From contig JAHFAP010000093.1 of assembly GCA_023250495.1 (NCBI GenBank), forward strand, positions 5,112 to 11,131: 6,020 bases of DNA. Reading direction: 5' to 3'. The stretch's first letter is position 1, and each line of letters opens with the position of its first letter. Made by a program: the position numbers and the translations under genes. The DNA is from Deltaproteobacteria bacterium (lineage in GTDB: Bacteria; Desulfobacterota; Binatia; UBA9968). Positions 1 to 5,743 of the stretch are shown piece by piece. The notes beneath the pieces are model-generated. The model saw only the letters and a list, made by a program, of their open reading frames with translations, had not been told where the DNA came from and did not search any database.

Positions 1-1179
1 AACCAGGCTGTTGAGATTGTGCACGGATAAAAAGAGATCGAGATAGGGAAGCGCCGCCCGCATGCCCTTGCAGAGCGGCTGGTAATTTTCGCTCGCCAAT
101 AAGGGATTGAGCCAGAGAATCTTGTAACAGTGCCGCTTGAGAGTCTTCATCTCGCGCTCCAACAGCGACACGTCGCCCCGGTCCCACCCATCGCTGATAA
201 TCACGACCACGGTCCGGTGGGTCACCAGGCTGGGCGCGAACTCGCGGTTGAAGGCGCCAAGCGAACGGCCGATGTTCGTCCCTCCGGACCAACCCAGAAC
301 CGAGTTGGAAATCCTTTCCAGCGCGCCGGCGATCTCTTTGGACCGGATCAGATGAGTGATGCGGCTCAGAGACGTGCTGAAGACAAAAGTCTCCACGCCC
401 CAGAGCTCGTTTTGCAGGCCGTACATGAACTGGATCAAAAAGCGGCTGTAGCAGTCCATCGAGCCACTGACATCGCAGAGCAACACCACGCGGGTCTTCT
501 TGATTCTGCGCTTGCGGCCGACGAGCTCGATGATGTCGCCGCCGTATTTGATGTTCTTCCGCATGGTCCAGCGGGGGTCCACTTCCTCGCCCTTGGTCGC
601 CCGCTTTTTGCGCCGGCTGACCTGCGTGGCGATTTTCGTGGCGATGAGCAGGATCGCGCGGCTGATGGCGCGGCTCTCTTCGATTGCCATGTCGCTGAAA
701 TCTTTTTTGCTGAGGGACTCGCTCGGGCTATAGGTGGGAAGGGCAACCTGCTCCGCTTCGCCGTCCCTGCCGGCGTCGCCGCCGGAGAGCGACGCCAAAA
801 GCTCTTCCAGGCTCTCGCCGCTCCCTCCTGACTCGATGTTTTCATTCTCGGAAGGGAGCGAAGGAATGTCCGAGGCTTCCACGGAGATCTGTTGAGCGCG
901 GTTTGCCCGCCAAAAACAATCGAAGGCGCGCTCGAACAGAGCGATCTCTTCTCTGCCAAAGGCAAGATTGGAACGGAGCGCGCCGTGGAAATCCGCTCTG
1001 CGCCCAACATCCACGTACTCAAGCGCGCGGCTCGCGTCCATGACCTGACTCAGGCCGATCTTCACTCCAACCTCTTTCAAGACCCGGCTGAAGGCGAGCA
1101 GATTGGCCACCGTTCCCCGGCCGCGCGCCGCGGCAAAGCGATCCACCGCTTTGAGAATCAGCTCATCCGAGATTTCCAT
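1..1179 (-). CDS. CoxE-like VWA-domain protein, 3' end beyond window
   Basis: I translated this frame by hand: 393 codons stay open from an ATG at 1179-1177 to the window edge, so the C-terminus is missing. The C-terminal half is a von Willebrand factor A domain with a complete metal-ion-dependent adhesion site: DVSGS at residues 236-240, T301 in GGTN, and D330 in SDGWDRGD. Before it come an N-terminal helical part (1-100), an acidic, Gly/Ser-rich linker (about 101-150), and a basic stretch RRKKR (189-193) leading to DPRWTMRKNIKYGG, typical of the CoxE-like family (PF05762). Family members run near 390-400 residues, so little is lost. The start lies 3 nt after the stop of the AAA+ ATPase gene, which implies co-translation. 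In cox clusters such pairs help mature the Mo/Cu centre of CO dehydrogenase, but the pair is also found with other clients, so the substrate is unknown. No clear Shine-Dalgarno is visible; translational coupling may serve. Confidence 0.93.
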   Translation of the reverse strand, partial: MEISDELILKAVDRFAAARGRGTVANLLAFSRVLKEVGVKIGLSQVMDASRALEYVDVGRRADFHGALRSNLAFGREEIALFERAFDCFWRANRAQQISVEASDIPSLPSENENIESGGSGESLEELLASLSGGDAGRDGEAEQVALPTYSPSESLSKKDFSDMAIEESRAISRAILLIATKIATQVSRRKKRATKGEEVDPRWTMRKNIKYGGDIIELVGRKRRIKKTRVVLLCDVSGSMDCYSRFLIQFMYGLQNELWGVETFVFSTSLSRITHLIRSKEIAGALERISNSVLGWSGGTNIGRSLGAFNREFAPSLVTHRTVVVIISDGWDRGDVSLLEREMKTLKRHCYKILWLNPLLASENYQPLCKGMRAALPYLDLFLSVHNLNSLV

Positions 1180-1182
1180 GAC

Positions 1183-2103
1183 TCACGCCGAATACGCGCC
1201 GGTCTGTTTCGCGATCTGATCGAGGTCGAGCCTTTTGCCGGCAAGCTCTTCATGAAGGTGGTGGAGGTCCTCCCGGTACTTGAACACGCAGCCCACGGTC
1301 TCCTGCACGGTCTCTTCGTCGAGATCATCCCGGTTCAGCGTGATCAGCGCAGAAGCCCAGTCGAGAGTCTCGGCGACGCCGGGTCGCTTGTAGAAATTCA
1401 TCTGTCGCACCTGCTGCATGAAGGAGCAGATCTGTTTGGCCAGGCGCTCGCGGATCTGGGGAAACTTGGTCGTGATGATCTCGTGTTCCTTGTCAAAGGT
1501 CGGATAATCGATCCAGTGGTAGAGGCAGCGGCGCTTGAGCGCGTCGTGAATCTCCCGGGTCCGGTTCGAGGTCAAAAAGACATAGGGCCGCACCTTGGCG
1601 CGGATCGTCCCGATCTCGGGTATGGTGATCTGAAAGTCCGAGAGGATCTCCAGCAGAAAGGCCTCGAACTCCATGTCCGCCCGGTCGATCTCGTCGATGA
1701 GCAGCACCGGCGGCATGGAGCCGTCGCCCTGAATCGCCTCCAGCAGCGGCCGCTTCACCAAATATTGCTCGCTGAAGATCTCTGTCTCGACAGCGTCGCG
1801 ATCTCCCCGGCGGACCTCCTCCAGCTTGATGCGCAGCATCTGCTTCGGATAGTTCCACTCATACAGCGCCGTGTTGGCATCCAACCCTTCGTAGCATTGG
1901 AGACGGATCAGCTTGCTTTCCATGATCTCCGCCAGCACCTTGGCGACCTCCGTCTTGCCGACCCCAGCCTCGCCTTCCAGCAGCACCGGCTTGCCCATGG
2001 AGATCGAAAGATAAACCACGGTGGCCAGAGAGCGGTCGCAAATATATTTTTCCTTGCGCAGCGCCTCCTGAATCTTTTCAATCGTGAGCTTCTTGGGATT
2101 CAC
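1183..2103 (-). CDS. MoxR/CoxD-type AAA+ ATPase
   Basis: A 306-residue AAA+ ATPase of the MoxR class. Walker A is GEAGVGKT (44-51), Walker B is LLIDEID (134-140), the sensor-1 region is TSN (178-180), and an arginine-finger-like ALKRRC follows (188-193). The helical lid occupies the C-terminal third. It starts with GTG at 2103-2101: an in-frame TAA lies upstream at 2122-2124 and no other start codon comes between. A GAGGA ribosome site at 2108-2112 sits 4 nt ahead. MoxR ATPases act with VWA proteins as chaperones that insert metal centres or assemble complexes; the closest setting is CoxD-CoxE of CO-dehydrogenase clusters. The next gene, after 3 nt, is indeed a CoxE-like VWA protein. No CO-dehydrogenase subunit lies within the window, so the name CoxD is only a family likeness. 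Alternatives are a general MoxR chaperone of another enzyme. Confidence 0.94.
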   Translation of the reverse strand: MNPKKLTIEKIQEALRKEKYICDRSLATVVYLSISMGKPVLLEGEAGVGKTEVAKVLAEIMESKLIRLQCYEGLDANTALYEWNYPKQMLRIKLEEVRRGDRDAVETEIFSEQYLVKRPLLEAIQGDGSMPPVLLIDEIDRADMEFEAFLLEILSDFQITIPEIGTIRAKVRPYVFLTSNRTREIHDALKRRCLYHWIDYPTFDKEHEIITTKFPQIRERLAKQICSFMQQVRQMNFYKRPGVAETLDWASALITLNRDDLDEETVQETVGCVFKYREDLHHLHEELAGKRLDLDQIAKQTGAYSA

Positions 2104-2121
2104 CGTATCCTCGCATCCTGT

Positions 2122-2322
2122 TTAATGAGAGAGACTTCGGGCGGGCGCGGAATTCAGCTCCTTGAGAGAATGCAGAATCGCCTCCAGCGCTCCTCCTGCG
2201 ATGGCCCGGGCCTTATCGGAAATCAGGTAACAATACTCCCTTTGCCAACGCGGATCAATGTCTCCGGCCTCGCCTAATCTAATGATACCAAACCGTGCAC
2301 CGTTATGAAAACTCTTCCCATT
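2122..2322 (-). pseudogene. Startless ORF of about 66 codons upstream of the MoxR gene
   Basis: Reading the minus strand from the TAA at 2323-2325 gives 66 open codons ending in TAA at 2122-2124, 18 nt before the ATPase GTG. The later part reads like a real protein, for example RLGEAGDIDPRWQREYCYL followed by an Ala/Leu-rich helix ending in HSLKEL. I do not recognise the family. There is no in-frame ATG, GTG or TTG. ATT at 2283-2281 is the nearest candidate and would be a rare start. An overlapping frame has an ATG (MGRVFITVHGLVS) ending in TAG where this frame becomes protein-like, so one frameshift could join them. It may be a broken gene cut by the adjacent palindromic element, a frameshifted small gene, or chance. 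The strand and spacing suit membership of the ATPase operon. Confidence 0.35.
2282..2290 (-). promoter_or_regulatory. Possible extended -10 promoter for the MoxR/VWA genes
   Basis: On the minus strand the motif TGGTATCAT holds a TATCAT hexamer (5 of 6 matches to TATAAT) preceded by TGG, an extended -10 layout. The -35 position shows only a poor hexamer (TTTCAT). Transcription would begin near 2275, inside the startless ORF. It is a weak call. Confidence 0.25.
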
Positions 2323-2412
2323 TTAGATTTTCGATTTTGGATTTTTCCACCCGAGGCGGATCAGCCTCTGGCTGAAGATTCCCCAATCGAAAATCGGCAA
2401 TCCAAAATCTAA
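2323..2412. repeat. AT-rich imperfect hairpin made of degenerate 7-base units
   Basis: The left arm (2323-2346) reads as units of the form TTTTNGA: TTTTCGA, then TTTTGGA. The right arm (about 2382-2412), read on the opposite strand, gives TTAGA, TTTTGGA, TTGCCGA, TTTTCGA. The outermost TTAGATTTT (2323-2331) pairs with AAAATCTAA (2404-2412), and TTTTCGATT pairs with AATCGAAAA in a shifted register. A smaller GC stem, GAGGC/GCCTC (2353-2367), sits between the arms. The composition is far AT-richer than the flanking genes. It resembles dispersed intergenic palindromes rather than a terminator, and it borders the transposase relic. Confidence 0.7.
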
Positions 2413-2456
2413 GGTGATTGTAAGACATTTAGCACCAGAATCATGCTGGAGCTTGC

Positions 2457-2838
2457 ATGATCATCGATGAATTTGCTCGTCGTATCCAAACCGAAAATAA
2501 AGCCCGCCGGTACCTGGGTAGGGCCTGGTGGAAAAAGAACCTCCGGTTCTGTATCCGGTGTCGGCATCGGAAGATCTACCGGATCGCTGGTCGGCGCTAC
2601 CGGTGCAAGCGCTGTGGATATAGTTTTTCGGACTTCACCGGTCGCTTGCTGGCAAGACTGTGGTTACCGCCACCTCAGAGTAGATCATGGCAAGCACTTC
2701 ACCCAAGGCAAAGTCTACATCAACGGTCTGGAGAGCTTCTGGAGCTACGCAAAGGAACGGTTGGCCAATTTCCATGGAGTGTCGAAGGAAAAGTTCCCCT
2801 TCTATCTCAAAGAGATGGAGTTCCGATACAATCATAGA
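2457..2838 (+). pseudogene. IS1595-family transposase relic, internally deleted and frameshifted
   Basis: Starting at ATG 2457, the first frame encodes an IS1595-type N-terminus: DEFARRIQTENKARRYL, then a zinc ribbon with C32-x2-C35 and C50-x2-C53, and the hallmark FSDFTGR (57-63). From about 2662 the likeness moves to another frame: GYRHLRVDHGKHF, then INGLESFWSYAKERL, ending in EFRYNHR near 2838. In intact members this C-terminus carries the last acidic residue of the catalytic triad, here E of GLESFW, with K seven residues later. The junction falls at 2646-2664. More than 100 codons that should hold the first two catalytic acids are missing, so the product cannot be active. Beyond 2838 the frame has no stop and runs into the next gene. 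I found no convincing terminal inverted repeats, so element ends are not defined. Confidence 0.88.
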
Positions 2839-2892
2839 GATAAATCCCTAAAGGGAAACAGGGGGGATCGTTTTAGAGGGTATAAAAGTATT

Positions 2893-2921
2893 TTGACAAA
2901 TGAAGAGCTCTGTGGTAACTT
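2893..2921 (+). promoter_or_regulatory. Sigma70-like promoter for the small secreted-protein gene
   Basis: A consensus -35 TTGACA (2893-2898) is followed after 17 nt by TAACTT (2916-2921). The -10 hexamer is weak but is preceded by TGG, an extended -10. The expected transcription start is about 2927-2929, at or just before the ATG, so the message would have almost no leader. The promoter lies at the outer edge of the transposase relic. Confidence 0.6.
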
Positions 2922-2928
2922 AGGGAGC

Positions 2929-3333
2929 ATGAAAACACAATTTTCCACGCTTTTAGCGTGCTCACTTATTCTTATCCTAACTCTATCTCCCGTCGGCTTG
3001 AGTGCCGCTGATTCACCTCCGGCACAGCCTGCGGAGCCTTCCGTGACCGAGGAATTGGGGTACGGCTTCGGCTCTGTCCTGGCGAATATCTTCTACATGC
3101 CGACCAAGATCACCTACGCCGGTCTTGGTCTCCTGACGGGAGGGCTGGGCTATCTGCTAACTGCCGGGAGGGGCGACGTCGCCAATGACATCATCTATCC
3201 GGCGGTCAAGGGGACCTACGTGGTCACTCCTAGCCATCTAAGGGGAGAGCAGCCAGTGATTTTCATCGGCGCGTCTCCTGAGGAGTCGCAGCCGAAGCAG
3301 GTCTCTGTGTCGGCTGCTAACCCGCAGCGCTAG
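2929..3333 (+). CDS. Small secreted or membrane protein of unknown function
   Basis: 134 residues from ATG 2929. Residues 1-27 form a Sec signal peptide: a K at position 2, a hydrophobic core LILILTLSPVG, and probable cleavage near SAA/D28. A Pro/Ala-rich linker (29-37) follows, then a conserved-looking core: LGYGFGSVLANIFYMPTK (43-60), a glycine-zipper hydrophobic segment (61-79, GLGLLTGGLGYLL), and IIYPAVKGTYVVTPSHLRG (88-106). The tail is polar. Cys11 follows LLA, but it lies inside rather than after the hydrophobic core, so I do not call a lipoprotein. I know no named family; similar Gly-rich proteins occur as hypotheticals in environmental genomes (recalled, not checked). The same frame is open upstream into the transposase relic, but the signal peptide and promoter favour this start. 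AGGGAG sits only 1-2 nt before ATG, too close for a normal ribosome site. The gene converges on lpxA and overlaps it by 4 nt. Confidence 0.8.
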   Translation: MKTQFSTLLACSLILILTLSPVGLSAADSPPAQPAEPSVTEELGYGFGSVLANIFYMPTKITYAGLGLLTGGLGYLLTAGRGDVANDIIYPAVKGTYVVTPSHLRGEQPVIFIGASPEESQPKQVSVSAANPQR

Positions 3334-4103
3334 GACCCAAAGCAGACGCCGCGTTTGGAAGACTTGACAAACTCCAGCAGGGCGATCACTTCTGGAGAGA
3401 GGTCTTCATTTCCCTCGATCTCCTTGATCGCGAGAGAGAGATTCCGCCCTTTGCGGAAAAGCAGGCGAAACGCCTCTTTGAGCGCGCGGATTCTCCGTTC
3501 ATCCAATCCAACCCGCTTAAGTCCCACGACATTTACCCCGCGCACGGTGTGCTGCCAGTCCACGATCGAATAGGGAGGAACATCCCGGCTGGCCCCGCTC
3601 AGACCGCGCATCAGGGAAAGCTCGCCTACGCGCACAAACTGATGCACCACGCAGTGGCCGGAGATAAAGGCGCGGTCACCCACCTCGACATACCCACCCA
3701 GCAGCGCGCCGTTGGCGAGGACGATGTGATCGCCGAGGTTACAGTTGTGGCCGACGTGGGAGCCGGCCATCAGATAGTTGTGATTGCCGATAACAGTTGA
3801 CGAGCCCGGCGCCGTTCCACGGTTGACCTGAACGAGCTCGCGGAAAACATTATGGTCGCCGATCCTGAGATAGCTCTCCGCGCCGGAATAAGCCTTATCC
3901 TGGGGAGCGTCTCCGACCACCGCGCCGGGATGGATTTCGTTCTCCTCCCCGATCCCAGTCCATCCCATGATGGTCGCGTGCGGCATGACCCGCGTGCGGC
4001 GCTGGATCTTGACCGGGCCCTCGATCACCACGTAGGGACCGATCTCGACCTCGGCGTCGATCTCGGCCCGAGGATCAATAACAGCCGTCGGATGGATGCT
4101 CAC
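3330..4103 (-). CDS. lpxA: UDP-N-acetylglucosamine acyltransferase LpxA
   Basis: 257 residues, close to the usual ~262. LpxA is the cytoplasmic enzyme that moves a 3-hydroxyacyl chain from acyl carrier protein to the 3-OH of UDP-GlcNAc, the first step of lipid A synthesis. The N-terminal two thirds is a left-handed beta helix of hexapeptide repeats (IHPTAVIDP, IGPYVVIEG). The catalytic His is H119 in SHVGHNC (E. coli H125), and H154-Q155-F156 matches the conserved HQF. GLSGASRDVPPYSIV and VNVVGLKRVGL follow, then the helical C-terminus. G167 aligns with E. coli G173, the acyl-length ruler, which suggests a long acyl chain. Y138 replaces E. coli H144. The start is GTG 4103-4101: no usual in-frame start lies just upstream, and VSIHPTAVIDP fits the family. 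The ribosome site is weak (GGCGGG about 10 nt ahead). It follows yacG by 14 nt; lpxD, fabZ and lpxB are absent. Confidence 0.94.
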   Translation of the reverse strand: MSIHPTAVIDPRAEIDAEVEIGPYVVIEGPVKIQRRTRVMPHATIMGWTGIGEENEIHPGAVVGDAPQDKAYSGAESYLRIGDHNVFRELVQVNRGTAPGSSTVIGNHNYLMAGSHVGHNCNLGDHIVLANGALLGGYVEVGDRAFISGHCVVHQFVRVGELSLMRGLSGASRDVPPYSIVDWQHTVRGVNVVGLKRVGLDERRIRALKEAFRLLFRKGRNLSLAIKEIEGNEDLSPEVIALLEFVKSSKRGVCFGS

Positions 4104-4117
4104 AGAGTCAGACCCGC

Positions 4118-4312
4118 CTATGGAGACTCGTCGTCATCGTCGTCTTCCGGTTTGTCCTCAGGCTTGGTTTCCTTTCCTGGAATGTGATAGCGGCCTTCGG
4201 CCCAGGCGCCCAGATCGATGAGGCGGCAGCGTTCGGAGCAAAACGGACGGTGCGGGTTTCCCTCCCACGAGACCTCGGCTCGACAGATCGGACAGCGGAC
4301 CATGCGCGGCAT
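4118..4312 (-). CDS. yacG: YacG-type zinc protein, DNA gyrase inhibitor family
   Basis: 64 residues with the full YacG signature: CPIC (C7, C10), W16, then RPFCSERC (C25, C29), giving C-x2-C-x14-C-x3-C for one zinc, followed by LIDLGAWAEGRY and IP. In E. coli YacG binds GyrB and inhibits DNA gyrase. The tail after residue 47 is strongly acidic with a run of five Asp (57-61). The start at 4312 is favoured over Met4 (4303) because AAGG at 4319-4322 lies 6 nt upstream, overlapping the TAA of the previous gene. The 8-nt gap upstream and 14-nt gap to lpxA indicate an operon. YacG is often found near coaE or pilin genes in Proteobacteria, so its position between a Pht5-like gene and lpxA is unusual. 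Confidence 0.92.
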   Translation of the reverse strand: MPRMVRCPICRAEVSWEGNPHRPFCSERCRLIDLGAWAEGRYHIPGKETKPEDKPEDDDDDESP

Positions 4313-4320
4313 AAGCAGCC

Positions 4321-5298
4321 TTAAGTGTCGAGAGTAGCGGGGGTGAAGAGATCCTCTACCGCCACCTTCTTCTCCATCAGCCCCTGATCCAGAGAGTAAC
4401 CCATAAAGCGTTCGAGGTTTGCGCGGTTTCTCTTAACGCCGTAGGGCCATGGGTCGTCTCCCAGCAGACTTCTCTCTTCCTCGAAAAGATGGCGTCCCCA
4501 GGCCAGCCGCGACCAGTTCGGATCGTCGTAATAGTGCCTGCAGACCTCCTTCGCCTTCTCGAATGCTTCCATCACGCTCAACGCGAGCCGGGGGTCTTGC
4601 TTGAGCACTTCATCCTTGAATGCCACCACATGCATGATGGGAAAGAAGCCGTTTTTGTGGAAATAGTTTAGCTCTTCCTGCCTGGCATTGGAAAAGAGCC
4701 GGCGGATCTTCTCCGAGCCGCGCAAAACCTCCTTCGGCGGGTGCGGCATAAAAAGCGCGTCAATCTCCCCCTGCTCCAGCAGGCTCCCGATTTTTCTTCC
4801 CGGCGGGACAACCCGGATCTTCACCCCTTCCTGCGGCTTGAACGGAACTGTCTCCTCTTTGGCGACGACCCACTCAATTTTACGCCAGTCAACGCCATAC
4901 TCAGATTGCAAATCGCCTTTTGCCAGCACCGAAAGGGTCGTCTGAAAAGTGCTGAGCCCGACCTTGCAGCCGATCAGCTCTTTGGGAGAGTCGATTCCCG
5001 CGCCGGCATGAACCCACATCTGCGACATGCTGAAGAGGCGGCGGGGAAATACCGGAATCGCGATAAAAGGCATCCCGCGGCTCCGAGCCATCAGGTAGGA
5101 TGACAGGGACAGCTCGCAGATGTCGAACTCGCCTGTTTGGAGCATTCTTTCGTGGCGATCGACCCCATGTTTTAGGGGCTCCGACTGCCCGACCAGCAGC
5201 ACGTTGAGCTCCACGCCATCCAGCGCGACCGAGCCGTCGAAGAAAGGAAAGTGGCGGTCATAGTGAGAAACGGCCATCGTCAGTTTGAGTTTCGCCAT
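4321..5298 (-). CDS. Pht5-like protein (4,5-dihydroxyphthalate decarboxylase / NMT1-type binding fold)
   Basis: 325 residues with a type-II periplasmic-binding-protein fold but no signal peptide (MAKLKLTMAVSHYDRH), so it is probably cytoplasmic. It resembles the family annotated as 4,5-dihydroxyphthalate decarboxylase: LDGVELNVL (26-34), FDICELSLSSYLMARSRG (58-75) and IPVFPRRLF (81-89), then SPKELIGCKVGLSTFQTT, which corresponds to the hinge and second lobe. The C-terminal DDPWPYGVKRNRANLERFMGYS is also typical. The family includes a phthalate-pathway decarboxylase and many members of unknown activity labelled as ABC substrate-binding proteins; the substrate cannot be read from sequence. GAGGAG at 5307-5312, 8 nt before ATG, sets the start and directly follows the VOC gene stop (14-nt gap). 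No permease or ATP-binding subunit accompanies it, which argues against a transporter role. Confidence 0.85.
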   Translation of the reverse strand: MAKLKLTMAVSHYDRHFPFFDGSVALDGVELNVLLVGQSEPLKHGVDRHERMLQTGEFDICELSLSSYLMARSRGMPFIAIPVFPRRLFSMSQMWVHAGAGIDSPKELIGCKVGLSTFQTTLSVLAKGDLQSEYGVDWRKIEWVVAKEETVPFKPQEGVKIRVVPPGRKIGSLLEQGEIDALFMPHPPKEVLRGSEKIRRLFSNARQEELNYFHKNGFFPIMHVVAFKDEVLKQDPRLALSVMEAFEKAKEVCRHYYDDPNWSRLAWGRHLFEEERSLLGDDPWPYGVKRNRANLERFMGYSLDQGLMEKKVAVEDLFTPATLDT

Positions 5299-5312
5299 CG
5301 CCTAAGCTCCTC

Positions 5313-5708
5313 TCACGCCTTCTTTAACGGCTGATAATCCAAGAAGCCGTGGACCGAAAGGTCGATCAGATTCCCCTCTGGATCCGATACCCGCATCTCC
5401 GCGAACGGAGTGCCATCCGGCCTCTTCTTGGTCGGTTTATCCGGCTGCTGCTTTTTCACGCGCTCCAGCGTCTCATTCATATTCTCGATCTGAATGCCGA
5501 AATGGTAGAGGCCGTTCGGGCTCTGTTGCGCCGAGTTGTCGAGGATGGCGAGCTCAAAGTAGCCGTCGGTGAGATGCACGCTCTTCCCCGCCGGATGTCC
5601 CGGATGAGATCCTCGATACAGCTCCCTCAATCCGAAGACTTCCTTGTAGAAGGCGGCCAGCTTTTCCGGATTCTCGGTTCGAATCGCCAGATGGCGTATC
5701 TGTGCCAT
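5313..5708 (-). CDS. VOC/glyoxalase-fold metalloprotein
   Basis: 131 residues from ATG 5708. Two beta-alpha-beta-beta-beta modules of the vicinal-oxygen-chelate fold are visible: IRHLAIRTENPEKLAAFYKEVFGL (opening strand and helix), YFELAIL, YHFGIQIENMNETLERV (second module) and VSDPEGNLIDLSV. Plausible metal ligands are H6, E52, H69 and D116; the last is often Glu, so Asp is a mild deviation. The superfamily includes glyoxalase I, extradiol dioxygenases and resistance proteins, and the reaction is not determined here. An upstream in-frame ATG at 5738 would add ten residues (SSTQGGGRT) but lies at the expected transcription start, while AAGGAGGAGG at 5716-5725 is 7 nt before 5708, so 5708 is preferred. 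It is the first gene of the four-gene operon and may act with the Pht5-like protein on a related compound. Confidence 0.88.
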   Translation of the reverse strand: MAQIRHLAIRTENPEKLAAFYKEVFGLRELYRGSHPGHPAGKSVHLTDGYFELAILDNSAQQSPNGLYHFGIQIENMNETLERVKKQQPDKPTKKRPDGTPFAEMRVSDPEGNLIDLSVHGFLDYQPLKKA

Positions 5709-5715
5709 GGTTCTT

Positions 5716-5725
5716 CCTCCTCCTT
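5716..5725 (-). promoter_or_regulatory. Strong Shine-Dalgarno that fixes the VOC gene start
   Basis: AAGGAGGAGG on the minus strand lies 7 nt before ATG 5708. It is near-perfect against the 16S tail and decides between that start and the ATG 30 nt upstream. Confidence 0.85.
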
Positions 5726-5743
5726 GGGTTGAGCTCATTTCTG

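Noticed and set aside
130..831. Plus-strand open frame of 233 codons
   Set aside because: It is antisense to the VWA gene, whose adhesion-site motif is intact; no recognisable protein.
435..1022. Minus-strand open frame of 195 codons, very rich in Ser, Arg and Ala
   Set aside because: It is an out-of-frame reading of the VWA gene; the true frame holds DVSGS, GGTN and SDGWDRGD.
892..2277. Open frame of 461 codons on the plus strand, opposite the ATPase and VWA genes
   Set aside because: It lies antisense to two genes with full motifs. Its protein is rich in His, Arg, Leu and Asp, as expected from the complement of GC-biased coding DNA, and shows no domain.
2432..2455. Short dyad CCAG...CTGG before the transposase relic
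   Set aside because: A four-base stem is too short to call a terminator or an insertion-element terminus.
2635..2835. Minus-strand open frame of 66 codons opposite the transposase tail
   Set aside because: It is the reverse of the IS1595 C-terminal coding stretch.
2929..2961. Lipobox-like LLAC (residues 8-11) in the secreted protein
   Set aside because: The Cys comes before most of the hydrophobic core and residue -2 is Leu, so it does not fit a lipoprotein signal; a normal Sec cleavage near residue 27 fits better.
5709..5738. Upstream ATG at 5738 as start of the VOC gene
   Set aside because: It coincides with the predicted transcription start and lacks a ribosome site, whereas ATG 5708 has a near-perfect one and begins at the conserved first strand.
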